DNA of 64,000 nucleotides from positions 26,967 through 90,966 of the forward strand of contig JARLJA010000056.1 of the NCBI GenBank assembly GCA_031291445.1, written 5' to 3'. Below are positions 42,251 to 51,428 of the stretch, one piece after another. Source of the DNA: Xanthobacteraceae bacterium (GTDB taxonomy: Bacteria > Pseudomonadota > Alphaproteobacteria > Rhizobiales > Xanthobacteraceae). Position 1 is the first letter of the stretch. Each line of letters opens with the position of its first letter. Below the pieces are notes generated by a model. The model had not been told where the DNA came from. It was given only the letters and a program-made list of their open reading frames with translations, and did not search any database. The position numbers and the translations under genes were made by a program.

Positions 42251-43591
42251 CTACCGTGCGGTCTGCTTCCGCAGGTCGGCGACGTCCCGAGCGGTGAGAC
42301 GTGATCCCTTGCTTCCGAACCGCGCGGTGACGTAGTTCGCGACCGCGGCGATTTCGCCGTCGGAATAGGCGTTGCCGAACGCCGGCATCGAGATCGCGCC
42401 GTCTGGAGCATGTCGCTTGGTCCCGGCGATCACGATCTGGGCGACATTGGTTGCGTCGGGATCGTTGACGGCCCATGCGCCCGTCAACGTGGCGAAAGGC
42501 GAGATCGAGCTCTCTCCGGTCCAGCCGTGGCAGCTGACGCAGGCGCCTTCGAACACCATCTTGCCATGAGCGTCGGCCATGGCCCCTTCCCGAGGCGACG
42601 CAGGCGCCGGCGGAGCCACTGCCGCCGGCAGGCTGGTCGAAGCCACCGCAGGGACGCTGCGCAGATAGGCCACGATGGCGCGAACGTCTGCGGGATCGAG
42701 CTGGCTGAAGCTCTCGTCCACCGCCTCGCCCATGGGACCGGAAGCGGTGCCGTGACCATCGGCATGCCCGCTGGCGAGGTAGGACGCGACATCCTGGTCG
42801 CGCCAGGCGCCGAGGCCGGTGTTCTTGTCCGAGCTGATGTTGAAGGCGTGCCAGCCCGCGGTCAGCGCGCCGGCGAACTTGTTGCGGTTGTTCAGCGCGA
42901 ACGCCAGGTTCCGCGGCGTATGACATTCGCCGCAGTGGGCCAACGCCTCAGCGAGATAGGCGCCCCGGTTCCATTCCGCGGTTTTCGAGCTGTCGGGCTC
43001 GAAGCGCGTGTCCGGGTTGAACAGCGCCGACCAGAAGCCCATCGCCCAGCGCTGGTTGAACGGAAACGTCAGCGTGTTCGCAGGCGGCGTCGCCTGCACC
43101 GGCGCAAGGCTGAGCAGAAAGGCCTTGATCGCCAACGCATCCGCGTCGGACATATAAGTATAGGATGTATAGGGCATTGCCGGATAAAGCCTCGCGCCGT
43201 CGCGGCGAATTCCCCGGTGCAACGCGTTCAGAAATTGCTGATCGGTGTAGTTGCCGATGCCGGTCTCCTTGTCGGGCGTGATGTTGGTGGAGTAAAGCGT
43301 TCCGAAGGGCAGGTTGAACGCCAGTCCTCCGGCGTAGGCCTTGCCACCCTGCGAGGTGTGGCAGACCACGCAATCGGCCGCCCGGGCGAGGTATTCCCCC
43401 CGCGCGATGAGGTCGGCCTTGGCGAGCGAGGCGGGGACGCCGGTGGGGTCGTTAGACTTGTAGTCCGCCAGCGCGACCTTCGGGCCACCCGAAAACGCCA
43501 TCGGTCCGGGGCCGCGGACAAACCAGACTCCGGCCACCACCAGAACCACGACGACGACGGGAAAAAGCACGCTGCGGGCGGAGAGTGTCAT
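42251..43591 (-). CDS. Tri-heme cytochrome c subunit of a periplasmic dehydrogenase
   Basis: This 446-residue cytochrome has a hydrophobic N-terminal helix (8-26) that acts as membrane anchor or signal. Three haem c sites are visible: CVVCH (74-78), CGECH (near 220) and CVSCH (near 360). This matches the electron-accepting subunit of membrane-bound alcohol and aldehyde dehydrogenases of acetic acid bacteria, which pass electrons to ubiquinone. Its ATG overlaps the stop of the molybdopterin subunit gene by four bases, so the subunits are cotranscribed. Electron transfer from that enzyme to the respiratory chain is the clear inference. Confidence 0.9.
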   Translation of the reverse strand: MTLSARSVLFPVVVVVLVVAGVWFVRGPGPMAFSGGPKVALADYKSNDPTGVPASLAKADLIARGEYLARAADCVVCHTSQGGKAYAGGLAFNLPFGTLYSTNITPDKETGIGNYTDQQFLNALHRGIRRDGARLYPAMPYTSYTYMSDADALAIKAFLLSLAPVQATPPANTLTFPFNQRWAMGFWSALFNPDTRFEPDSSKTAEWNRGAYLAEALAHCGECHTPRNLAFALNNRNKFAGALTAGWHAFNISSDKNTGLGAWRDQDVASYLASGHADGHGTASGPMGEAVDESFSQLDPADVRAIVAYLRSVPAVASTSLPAAVAPPAPASPREGAMADAHGKMVFEGACVSCHGWTGESSISPFATLTGAWAVNDPDATNVAQIVIAGTKRHAPDGAISMPAFGNAYSDGEIAAVANYVTARFGSKGSRLTARDVADLRKQTAR

Positions 43592-45765
43592 GACCTGTTC
43601 CCTACGGCTATCAGCGAGCGGTCGATGGGCAGCCTGCGCAGGGCGACGCGGGTCGCGGCGTAGATTGCGTTGCGCAGCGCCGGCGGTCCGGCGGTCGCGC
43701 CGGTTTCGCCGATGCCACCCGGCGGCTCACCGCTCTTGATCAGGTGAATGTCGATCTTCGGCGCCTGATCGATGCGCAGCATGCGGTAGTCGTTGAAGTT
43801 GGATTGCTTGACCCGCCCGTTCTCGATGGTGATTTCGCCGTAGAGCGCGGCGGTCAGGCCGAAGATCAGGCCGCCCTCGAGCTGCGCCCGGATCGTATCC
43901 GGATTGACTGCGATCCCGGTGTCGACCGCGGACGTGACGCGATGCAGGTACACCTCGCCCTGCTCGTCCACTTCCGCTTCCACCACCGTCGCGATGAAGC
44001 TGGCGAACGACGGCTGCACGCAGACGCCGCGCCCGATCCGGGCCGGGAGCGGCTGGCCCCAATTCGACCTCTCGGCGGCCAGGTTGAGCGCGGCCAGCAT
44101 GCGCGGGTTCTTGTCCAGCATGTCGCGGCGAAACACCACCGGGTCCTTGCCCGCCTTCCGCGCCAGTTCATCGATGAAGCTCTCGATGGCGAAGACGTTG
44201 TTGTTGGGACCGACGCCGCGCCAGAAGCCGGTCGGCACCGCGGGCGGTTCGGCCCGGACGTATTCGGCGCTGAAATTCGGAATATCGTAGGGAATGTCCA
44301 CGGCGCTATCGACCGCGTCGATGTCGATACCCTTCTGGAACGCCGGCGGCAGCCAGCGCGCGATGACGGACGATCCGGCAATGCGGTATTTCCAGCCGAC
44401 GATCCTGCCGTTCGACAGGCTGGCGGCGATGGTGTCGCGGTAGACGGGGCGGTAGATGTCGTGCTGGATGTCCTCCTCGCGGGTCCAGACCACCTTGACC
44501 GGCCCGTCGACGTGCTTGGCGATGCGAACCGCCGCGACCACCATGTCCGGCTCGAGCCTGCGGCCGAAGCCGCCGCCGAGCAGATGGTTGTTCGCGGTGA
44601 CCTTCTCGACCGGGAGCCCGGCGGCCTTCGCGGCGGCTGATTGCGCCCGGGCGATCACCTGTGAGCCGGTCCAGATCTCGCACGAATCCGGCGTGAGGTG
44701 GACGGTGCAATTCAGCGGCTCCATCGTGGCATGCGCGAGAAAAGGAAGCTCGTACGACGCCTCGAACCGGTCGCCCTCGGCGAGCCCTTTGGCCACGTCG
44801 CCTGCCGACCTCGCGACGACACCGTCTTTCCTGCTTGCGGCGCGCAGGTCCTCCCAGATGTCGTTCGAACTGAGGTGCGCGTTGGCGCCTTCGTCCCAGG
44901 TCACCACCAGGGCGTCCAGCCCCTTCCTGGCGGCCCACATGTGGTCGCCGACCACGGCGACCAGGTCGTCGAGCACGATCACCTGCCGCACGCCGGGAAT
45001 TTTCAGGGCCGCGCGGTCGTCGACCGCGCCGACCTTGCCGCCGAACACGGGACACGCCCCGAGCGTCGCGAACTTCATGCCGGGAAGCATCGCGTCGATG
45101 CCGTAGACCGCCTTGCCGTTGACCTTGTCCGGCGTGTCGATGCGCTTCAGCGGCTGGCCGATCAGGACGAATTTTTCCGGATCCTTGAGCGCGACGTCTT
45201 TCGGCGGCGGCAGCCTGCTCGCGGCATCCGCCAGGTCGCCATAGGCGAGGCTGCGCCCGCCGGCCGCATGGATCACGCGGCCGTTAGCCGTGCTGCAACC
45301 GGCCGGATCGACCTGCCATTGCTGTGCGGCGGCCTGAACCAGCATCGCGCGCGCGGTGGCGCCCGCCGTGCGCAGCGGCTTCCAGAACGCCCGGACGGAG
45401 TTGGAATTTCCGGTCACCTGAATGCCGAAAATCGGATTGGCGTAGAGCTTGTCGTTCGGCGGGGCATGCGCGACCGCCACCTGTGCGAAATCGGCGTCGA
45501 GCTCCTCGGCGAGAACCATCGAAATGGAGGTGTAGACTCCCTGTCCCATCTCGACCTGGGGCATGATCAGCGTCGTGGTGCCGGAACGATCGATCCGGAT
45601 AAAGGCATTCGGCGCGAATCTGCCGTCGGTCCGATCCGGCGGCTGCACCGGCTCGTTGACCGCGCGCGCGGGGAGATGAAACGCGAACAGGAATCCGCTC
45701 GCCGCTCCGCCGACCAGCACGGCGCGGCGTGACACGCCTTCGAGGTCGTTTCTGGTGACGGCCAT
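43588..45765 (-). CDS. Molybdopterin-binding subunit of an aldehyde/isoquinoline oxidoreductase-type enzyme
   Basis: This large subunit has 725 residues. It carries a twin-arginine signal (GVSRRAVLVGGAASGFLFAF, from residue 10), so it works in the periplasm. The fold is that of IorB and the AldH-type membrane-bound aldehyde dehydrogenases in the xanthine dehydrogenase family: MPQVEMGQGVYTSISMVLAEE near 65 and GGGFGRRLEPD in the middle bind the cofactor, and GGIGETGATAGPPALRNAI near the end holds the active-site Glu. It overlaps the cytochrome gene and is 10 bp after the iron-sulfur subunit gene. The substrate is an aldehyde or an N-heterocycle, not decidable from sequence. Confidence 0.9.
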   Translation of the reverse strand: MAVTRNDLEGVSRRAVLVGGAASGFLFAFHLPARAVNEPVQPPDRTDGRFAPNAFIRIDRSGTTTLIMPQVEMGQGVYTSISMVLAEELDADFAQVAVAHAPPNDKLYANPIFGIQVTGNSNSVRAFWKPLRTAGATARAMLVQAAAQQWQVDPAGCSTANGRVIHAAGGRSLAYGDLADAASRLPPPKDVALKDPEKFVLIGQPLKRIDTPDKVNGKAVYGIDAMLPGMKFATLGACPVFGGKVGAVDDRAALKIPGVRQVIVLDDLVAVVGDHMWAARKGLDALVVTWDEGANAHLSSNDIWEDLRAASRKDGVVARSAGDVAKGLAEGDRFEASYELPFLAHATMEPLNCTVHLTPDSCEIWTGSQVIARAQSAAAKAAGLPVEKVTANNHLLGGGFGRRLEPDMVVAAVRIAKHVDGPVKVVWTREEDIQHDIYRPVYRDTIAASLSNGRIVGWKYRIAGSSVIARWLPPAFQKGIDIDAVDSAVDIPYDIPNFSAEYVRAEPPAVPTGFWRGVGPNNNVFAIESFIDELARKAGKDPVVFRRDMLDKNPRMLAALNLAAERSNWGQPLPARIGRGVCVQPSFASFIATVVEAEVDEQGEVYLHRVTSAVDTGIAVNPDTIRAQLEGGLIFGLTAALYGEITIENGRVKQSNFNDYRMLRIDQAPKIDIHLIKSGEPPGGIGETGATAGPPALRNAIYAATRVALRRLPIDRSLIAVGNRS

Positions 45766-45775
45766 AGTGAGGCTC

Positions 45776-46237
45776 CTACGATTGACGTTCGGAGGCCGCG
45801 CGCTTGATCGCGGCGCGGATGCGCACATACGTCCCGCAGCGGCAGATGTTTCCCGCCATCGCGGCGTCGATGTCGGAATCGTCCGGATTGGGCGTGGTCG
45901 CCAGCAGCGCCGTCGCCGACATGATCTGGCCGGACTGGCAGTAGCCGCACTGGACGACTTCGAGATCCAGCCAGGCCTTCTGCACCCTCGCGCCGATGGG
46001 GGTCGCGCCGACGCCTTCGATGGTTGTGATGGCGCGGTCTCGCACCGCGCCCACCGGCAGCATGCAGGAGCGAACCGGTTTGCCGTCGATATGCACGGTG
46101 CACGCGCCGCATTGGGCGATGCCGCATCCGAATTTCGTTCCCGTCATGCCGAGCACGTCGCGCAGCACCCAGAGCAGTGGCATGTCGGCGGGCGCGTCGA
46201 ACGACTTCTGTTGACCGTTGATCGTCAGGGTTGTCAT
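45776..46237 (-). CDS. 2Fe-2S subunit of the molybdenum dehydrogenase
   Basis: This small subunit of 153 residues has two [2Fe-2S] clusters. The plant-type ferredoxin domain has [12 protein letters not shown] with a further Cys in RSCMLP, and the second cluster uses [11 protein letters not shown] and NICRCGTY. This is the partner of IorB-like proteins. It has no export signal of its own, so it should cross the membrane together with the Tat-exported large subunit. The ATG at 46237 is followed directly by the conserved LTINGQ. It is the first gene of the three-subunit operon, after a 216-bp gap from the nitronate monooxygenase gene. Confidence 0.9.
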   Translation of the reverse strand: MTTLTINGQQKSFDAPADMPLLWVLRDVLGMTGTKFGCGIAQCGACTVHIDGKPVRSCMLPVGAVRDRAITTIEGVGATPIGARVQKAWLDLEVVQCGYCQSGQIMSATALLATTPNPDDSDIDAAMAGNICRCGTYVRIRAAIKRAASERQS

Positions 46238-46453
46238 GGGACACCATGTTTCGTGGGCGCAGGATCGTGCTGGCCTGTCCATCTGCAGGCCCCCCGGTAC
46301 GACAGCAGAATGGTAGAGATCTTCCAATGCTGGTTATGTCGGGATTTTGCTGGATCGCACGGTGGAGATCCGCCGGCGCACCGCGCCGGATCCGTTCCTT
46401 CGCCGGCGCCGGCGCGCCAGCTCTTCTCGGCGCGCAGGCCCGGGCGTGCCGAA

Positions 46454-47437
46454 CTACGCGGCCGCGGCCGAAGACGAGAATCTCGAGAAGCTGGCCTCGG
46501 CTTCGGCGACGATCCGGTTGATCAGGTCGCCCGCTTTCGGAATGTCGTGGACCAGGCCGATGGACTCGCCGACCGTGACGTTCGCGATCTCGAAATCATC
46601 GGCGCCCTGGGCATCTTCGATTTTCTTGAGTTCTTGCGCCGCCGTGGCCGCAAGCTCCTTTTCGTGGCCCTGCCATTTCTCGATGAATTCATTCCGCATC
46701 AGTCGGCCAGTGTAGCCCGGCGGCCAGAATCGCTGGTGTGCGATGTCGTAGACGCTGGTGCGGATGGTTTCGTCGCCCGTCGCGGCAAGGACCTTCGCTT
46801 TCGCCGCGTCCGGGATAAGGGCCTCCCGCGTTGCCCAGAATCGGGTGCCCATCAGCACGCCGTCGGCGCCGAGCATCAACGACGCGGCAAGGCCGCGGCC
46901 ATCGGCAATGCCGCCGGCGGCGAGAACCAGGACCTGCGGCGCTCGCTTCGCCACCGCATCCACCACTGTCGGCACGAACGGCATGGTGGAACGCACGGCC
47001 CAGCCATGCCCGCCGGCCTCGGTCCCCTGCGCGACCACCACGTCGGCGCCCACGTCGACCGCCCGGAAGACGTGATCGAGGGTATGGACCTGGCAGATCA
47101 ACGGCACGCCGGCCTTCTTGATGCGCGCCGCGTAGGGGCCAGGATCCGAGAAGGACAGCATCATCGCGCGGGGATGCCGCTCGAGCGCGATGTCGAGCAA
47201 CCCTGGATCCTCCGGGATGGTCCAGGTGATGAATCCCGCGCCGACGTCCGGTCGGGTCACCTTGGCCGACTCCCGCTCGAACCAGACGCGGTCGACATAG
47301 CCCCCTCCGAGCAGGCCGAGACCCCCGGCCGCGGCCACGGCCGAGGCCAGCTCCCCACCGGAAGCCGGGGTCATGGGTGCCAGCACAATCGGATGCTTGA
47401 TGCCAAAGCGCTTGGTGAGCCTGGTCGATATCGTCAC
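46454..47437 (-). CDS. Nitronate monooxygenase / 2-nitropropane dioxygenase family flavoprotein
   Basis: This FMN-dependent TIM-barrel enzyme has 327 residues. Family segments are LAPMTPASGGELASAVAAAG near 20-39, AQGTEAGGHGW near 150 (the active-site His), and VLAAGGIADGRGLAASLMLGADGV near 190 for phosphate binding. Such enzymes oxidise nitronates, but many members act as enoyl reductases. The start is a GTG at 47437 because AGGAG lies about six bases upstream. It follows two tautomerase genes on the same strand with a 75-bp gap. Its place beside tautomerases and a MmgE/PrpD protein suggests a step in degradation of an unsaturated or nitro compound. Confidence 0.87.
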   Translation of the reverse strand: MTISTRLTKRFGIKHPIVLAPMTPASGGELASAVAAAGGLGLLGGGYVDRVWFERESAKVTRPDVGAGFITWTIPEDPGLLDIALERHPRAMMLSFSDPGPYAARIKKAGVPLICQVHTLDHVFRAVDVGADVVVAQGTEAGGHGWAVRSTMPFVPTVVDAVAKRAPQVLVLAAGGIADGRGLAASLMLGADGVLMGTRFWATREALIPDAAKAKVLAATGDETIRTSVYDIAHQRFWPPGYTGRLMRNEFIEKWQGHEKELAATAAQELKKIEDAQGADDFEIANVTVGESIGLVHDIPKAGDLINRIVAEAEASFSRFSSSAAAA

Positions 47438-47512
47438 GATAGTCTCCTGTTGGTTCGAAAGGTCAGTGCGGCCGGGATGAGCGGGTGTGAATGCGACGGA
47501 GCGGTGCGACAA

Positions 47513-47704
47513 TCACGACGGCGTGTCGCCGTGGATGCGCCCGGAAACGCTCATGTTCTCTTCTGGATGCTCGAGCAGGATCACGTTGATGATCTTGGGA
47601 TCGGAGCCGATGGACTGGTGCGTCACGGCGACGATGTCCCGAATGAGTTGCGCCTTGCGGCGCGAGGACAGGCCGGAGGCGATATGGCATTCGATGAACG
47701 GCAT
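47513..47704 (-). CDS. Tautomerase, 4-oxalocrotonate tautomerase type
   Basis: This is a small enzyme of 63 residues (62 after Met removal) that starts MPFIECHIASG, with the catalytic Pro as the mature N-terminus. It fits the 4-OT subfamily, which shifts keto-enol double bonds in ring-cleavage products. The ATG at 47704 has GGAGA a few bases upstream. It is 16 bp downstream of a second tautomerase gene (47721-47951) that lacks the proline. Sixty to seventy residues is the usual length for a hexameric or heterohexameric 4-OT. Confidence 0.85.
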   Translation of the reverse strand: MPFIECHIASGLSSRRKAQLIRDIVAVTHQSIGSDPKIINVILLEHPEENMSVSGRIHGDTPS

Positions 47705-47720
47705 GATGGGTTCTCCTGGT

Positions 47721-47951
47721 TCACTTGAGGCTGGCGACGAGGTCCTTGTCATTGGCGTTGCCCTCGACGAATTCGGGCAGGTGCTTGCCGTGCTCGACGA
47801 AATTGATGCCGCGCCCTTCGCGGATCACGAAAAAGATGTTGTCCGCCGGCTCGCCGGTCGCCTCGCTGACGACCCGAAGAAGGCCGGCTGAAAGCGCCCG
47901 CTTCTGCGCGTCGGTCCGGCCGTGGCGCATGTCGCATGAGATCATTGCCAT
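47721..47951 (-). CDS. Tautomerase family protein lacking the N-terminal proline
   Basis: This 76-residue protein has the tautomerase pattern (CDMRHGRTDAQKRALSAGLL, IFFVIREGRGINFVEHG), yet its start reads Met-Ala-Met-Ile rather than Met-Pro. The codon after ATG is GCA; a single G-to-C change would give CCA. Neither this ATG nor the next one (codon 3, followed by Ile) puts Pro first. Since Pro1 is the catalytic base of the family, it may be inactive, use another mechanism, or act as a partner chain of the 4-OT encoded 16 bp downstream. Confidence 0.85.
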   Translation of the reverse strand: MAMISCDMRHGRTDAQKRALSAGLLRVVSEATGEPADNIFFVIREGRGINFVEHGKHLPEFVEGNANDKDLVASLK

Positions 47952-47984
47952 CTTTGTCTCTCTCCTTGCTGGTGTTGGCTGCGG

Positions 47985-49409
47985 TTACTGGATGCCGGGA
48001 TTGTTGACGGGGAATACTGCCGTCGGACTCACCTTCATGAGCAGACCCGTCAGGTCCGCGACCGTATGTTCCTCCAGCCTGGCGACCATCTGGATGATGT
48101 CGCTTCGAAGCGCCGCATCCGCGAACGGTTCGCTCAGCCAGTTGAACTTCTCGACTTCGCGCTCCCACGACAGCGGGCGTGAGAGGTCGCCTTCGTATCC
48201 CAGTTGCTCGCGCACCAGGGCCTTCCCGTTCTTGAGCTGGATGCTAATGCGGGTATTCAGCTCGCGCGGGTAGCGCGCGGAAAAGTCGTCGTCCGGACGA
48301 ATGTCCACCCTGCGCAGCAGCCCCTGCACGTCGTCGGCCCGGATCCGGGATTGCTCGAGCTGCACGGGCCCGACCTGGTCATCGAGCAGTGCCACGGCGA
48401 TCAGGTACTTCAGATTGTAGTCGGCCTGCTCCTTGAACCGCGGCCCGTCCTTCGACCCGAAGGAACCTCCGCCGCCGATGTCGAATCCCGACTGAAAGAT
48501 GTCGCAGCGGACGGTCTCGATGTCCCTGGGGTCCAGCCAGTTGTCGCGTTTCAGGCCGAGAACCGCCTCCAGCACCGGCTGGCCATGGATCAGCGAGCAG
48601 AACCTCTTCAGGATGGTCTGGTGAATGATCTCCAGCGAATCGTCGGACCAGTCGACGTCGAGTTTCTGGCCGAACATCCGCTCCAGGCCGTTCGGACCTT
48701 CGAACAATCCCGACGGGCCGGTGAAGCCCCGCTTGGCGAGCGACGCTGAATAGACGGCGCGCATGCCGGTCATTCCGGGTGAAAACCCCTTCCACTGCGA
48801 GACCGGCTCGGTGTGGACGCAGGCCAGCGAGATGTTGTCTGCCGTCGCGATCGAGATCGCATGGGCGATCTCCCGCTCCGACAGTCCGAGCAGCTTGCCG
48901 GTGCCGGCCGCCGCCGAAATCGCGAGCTGGGTCGCGTGATTGAAACCCTTCTCCATGACGGGGACGACCGCGGAGAATCTGCACTGGATCTCGTAGGCGA
49001 CGGCAAGCGCGAGCATGAAAGCCTCGCCGGACGCCTGCGCGTGCTCCGCCGCGGCGAGGATCGCACCGAAATTGTCGGCGGGATGGCACAGCCCTCCGGG
49101 CGACATGTGGCTGTCGAGCAGGTCGACGTAGCGGACCAGCCCGGAATTGAACAGCGCGGCCTGGTCGGGCGCAGTCCGGCCGCCGCCGATCAACGAGCAT
49201 GAGCCACCGGATCGGTATTCCGCGAATTGATCGCGCAACGCCGCGAACGGCGCTCCAGGCAGCGCGGCGATGGCGCATCCCAGGCTGTCGAGTATGTTGC
49301 GCTTGAGCAGCCTGCGGGCGTCCGGCTTCAGTGCGCCGGCCGACGCGCGAGTCGCAAACGCGGCAATGGCGTTGACCGCTGGAATCGTACTCTGAACTTC
49401 GACAGGCAT
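47985..49409 (-). CDS. MmgE/PrpD family protein
   Basis: This 474-residue protein belongs to the family of 2-methylcitrate dehydratase and cis-aconitate decarboxylase. Typical segments are LDSLGCAIAALPGAP near 40, GLVRYVDLLDSHMSPGGLCHPADNFGA near 90-116 (the active-site region with Asp and His) and GAVEIGLSEREIA-like ISAAAGTGKLLGLSEREIAHAIS near 180. No prpB/prpC partners are present, so it is unlikely to be the propionate enzyme; dehydration or isomerisation of another acid is likely. The ATG at 49409 is the first gene of the run MmgE - tautomerase - tautomerase - nitronate monooxygenase, and faces a divergent tautomerase gene. Confidence 0.87.
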   Translation of the reverse strand: MPVEVQSTIPAVNAIAAFATRASAGALKPDARRLLKRNILDSLGCAIAALPGAPFAALRDQFAEYRSGGSCSLIGGGRTAPDQAALFNSGLVRYVDLLDSHMSPGGLCHPADNFGAILAAAEHAQASGEAFMLALAVAYEIQCRFSAVVPVMEKGFNHATQLAISAAAGTGKLLGLSEREIAHAISIATADNISLACVHTEPVSQWKGFSPGMTGMRAVYSASLAKRGFTGPSGLFEGPNGLERMFGQKLDVDWSDDSLEIIHQTILKRFCSLIHGQPVLEAVLGLKRDNWLDPRDIETVRCDIFQSGFDIGGGGSFGSKDGPRFKEQADYNLKYLIAVALLDDQVGPVQLEQSRIRADDVQGLLRRVDIRPDDDFSARYPRELNTRISIQLKNGKALVREQLGYEGDLSRPLSWEREVEKFNWLSEPFADAALRSDIIQMVARLEEHTVADLTGLLMKVSPTAVFPVNNPGIQ

Positions 49410-49688
49410 TCGGATGATCCTCTGCGGTCCTGGCTTGATGCGGCTCCGCATCGGACACTGGTGATCCTATGCTCCGCTCGGTGCGCATTCTGTTGCGTTC
49501 TTGCCGGATTGAACGGTCCCAGTTACGGCCGAGGCGTTTCCGGTCGACTAAGACCTCCGTTTAATTGAAATACACTCCTGTTTGATGGTCAGAGCCGGCC
49601 GTCGAACTATGGTTGAGGCACTCGCGGCACGCTCTGCGAACGAGACGCTGCGGCGATATCCGCCCCTCACAACCCAGGAACGATGCCC

Positions 49689-50081
49689 ATGCCATTTCTG
49701 CGTTTCGACCTCATCGAGGGTCGTTCAGAGGCCGAAGTGAAGATGATTCTCGATGTGACCCATGAGGTCTTGCTCCAGACCCTCAAGATTCCGAAGCGCG
49801 ACCGTTATCAGGTGGTCCACGAGCACAGGCCCTCCCAAGTGGTCCTGGAAGACACCGGCCTTGGCTTTGCCCGGTCCGACCGCGCGGTCGTGCTCCAGCT
49901 CACCAGCCGCCCACGCAGCCGCGAGATGAAGGAGGCCTTCTATCGCATGCTCGTCGACCGGCTCGAGTCGCGGTGCGGAATCCCGCCGAGCGACGTCGTG
50001 GTGAATTTCGTGACCAATGCCGACGAGGACTGGTCCTTCGGAGCGGGACGAGCGCAATTTTTGACCGGCGAGCTCCAGTAG
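49689..50081 (+). CDS. Tautomerase family protein (malonate semialdehyde decarboxylase-like)
   Basis: This protein has 130 residues from the ATG at 49689, which puts Pro2 (MPFLRFDLIEGRS) at the mature N-terminus as the family requires; an ATG six bases earlier (MPMPFL) is also possible. The longer length and the segment DRYQVVHEHRPSQ fit the 130-residue tautomerases near MSAD rather than 4-OT. It is the third tautomerase within 2.5 kb and is divergent from the other two. A soluble histidine kinase gene follows 23 bp downstream. Confidence 0.85.
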   Translation: MPFLRFDLIEGRSEAEVKMILDVTHEVLLQTLKIPKRDRYQVVHEHRPSQVVLEDTGLGFARSDRAVVLQLTSRPRSREMKEAFYRMLVDRLESRCGIPPSDVVVNFVTNADEDWSFGAGRAQFLTGELQ

Positions 50082-50104
50082 CGGGACACGCGGGGGCGAC
50101 ACAG

Positions 50105-50926
50105 ATGGGGGCACGGATGCGGAAGGCGAATCTGGACGGGCTCGAGCTTCCCCGCGCCAAGCGATCGGGTCTGAAAGACAATCCTGAAGGCGTCGGAATG
50201 CGGCCGACGGCCGCGGCAGGAGAATACCGTGTCGTGCAGGAGGTCTCCGACCATCGGCGCCTCCTGTTCCCCAACGGAATCGCGCACGATCTCAGGAACG
50301 TGCTTCAGACGGTCGCGAGCGGGATCTCGATCGCGGAGAGCCGCATGCGCCAGGGGCGGGTCGACGAGGTGCAGGAGATCCTCGCCAGGATCGGCGAGGC
50401 CGTGGACAGGGCGGGCGCGCTTGTCAACCGGACGCTGCGCAATCCGGCCGAAAGCCGGAAGACCGTTGCCGATATCGAGCAAGTGCTCACCCGGCTGGGC
50501 CCCTCGTTGCACTGGGCCCTCGGCGCCGCCGATGAATTGGTGATCGCCATCGGGCCCGACCTGCCATCGGTCTACTGCGTCGCGAGCGAATTCGAGAACG
50601 CGATCCTGAACCTCGTCACCAATGCCAGGGACGCCATGCCGAATGGCGGCCGGGTGACGATCGCCGTCGATCGCGGTTCTCCGGTGAGTGCGGGAAAGGG
50701 CGTTGTTGTGCGCGTCCACGACACCGGCCTTGGAATGGACGCCGGCGTCGCGGCGAGGGCATTCGAGCCGTATTTCACGACGAAGAGCGATGGCGCCGGA
50801 ACCGGATTGGGCCTTGCAATGGTCGCCGCGTTCGCGAAGTCGATCGGCGGCTCCGCCGCAATCGAGCACACGTCGGCGAGCGGCACCACCGTGGCCCTCA
50901 TGCTTCCCGGCGTATCGTTGAGCTGA
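50105..50926 (+). CDS. Soluble histidine kinase without recognised sensor domain
   Basis: This kinase has 273 residues and no membrane helix. The phosphoacceptor box is NGIAHDLRNVLQTVASG (near residue 57), and ATPase boxes are NLVTNARDAMP, VHDTGLGMD and GTGLGLAMV. Its first 45 residues are too short for a PAS domain, so the signal must come from a partner. It lies 23 bp after the tautomerase gene and is convergent with two response regulator genes, the likely phosphotransfer partners. The sequence HDLRN is like that of PAS-associated kinases with a receiver domain. Confidence 0.83.
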   Translation: MGARMRKANLDGLELPRAKRSGLKDNPEGVGMRPTAAAGEYRVVQEVSDHRRLLFPNGIAHDLRNVLQTVASGISIAESRMRQGRVDEVQEILARIGEAVDRAGALVNRTLRNPAESRKTVADIEQVLTRLGPSLHWALGAADELVIAIGPDLPSVYCVASEFENAILNLVTNARDAMPNGGRVTIAVDRGSPVSAGKGVVVRVHDTGLGMDAGVAARAFEPYFTTKSDGAGTGLGLAMVAAFAKSIGGSAAIEHTSASGTTVALMLPGVSLS

Positions 50927-50962
50927 GCGCCACCGCTATCGCGCCGGCATGCGGCCGGGCGG

Positions 50963-51322
50963 TCACAGTGCTTCGAGACAATCAATCAGCGCGTTTGAAT
51001 CGAACGGCTTTCGGAGCAGGCAGACCGCCCCACCCGCTGCGGCCTTGGCTTCCAGGCGCGAATCCGCGCGCGCGGTGATCATCACGACCGGCACCGTCGA
51101 GCCTCCGGCCGTGAGCTGTTGCATGAGATCGAGCCCGCTCATCCCCGGGAGGTGAATGTCGGTGATGATGCACGCGCATGCGCTCGTCACGTCTGCCGCG
51201 AGGAAATCCTCTGCGGATGCGAAATCGCGCACGACGTATTGAAACGAGCCGAGCAATTCCACCAGCGCGGTTCGGAATGGGTCGTCATCGTCAATAACCG
51301 CAACGAGGTGCTCCCTGGACAC
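50963..51322 (-). CDS. Single-domain response regulator
   Basis: This 119-residue protein consists of a receiver domain only. Acidic pocket DDDD (11-14), phosphoacceptor Asp in IITDIHLPG (near 55), Thr in MITARAD and Lys in LRKPF are all present. The start is a GTG at 51322 with purine-rich AGGGGGAAAGGG upstream. With no output domain it would act by protein contact or phosphorelay with the histidine kinase encoded convergently at 50105 and the FixJ-type regulator upstream. Confidence 0.85.
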   Translation of the reverse strand: MSREHLVAVIDDDDPFRTALVELLGSFQYVVRDFASAEDFLAADVTSACACIITDIHLPGMSGLDLMQQLTAGGSTVPVVMITARADSRLEAKAAAGGAVCLLRKPFDSNALIDCLEAL

Positions 51323-51428
51323 TCATTTCCCTTTCCCCCTGGATCAGCTGCACACCGCAGGGTTGTCGGCCACGGTCCCATATAACCTGGGCGCCCAGGA
51401 ACTATACTCTGGTGCGATTCTTGGCCTC

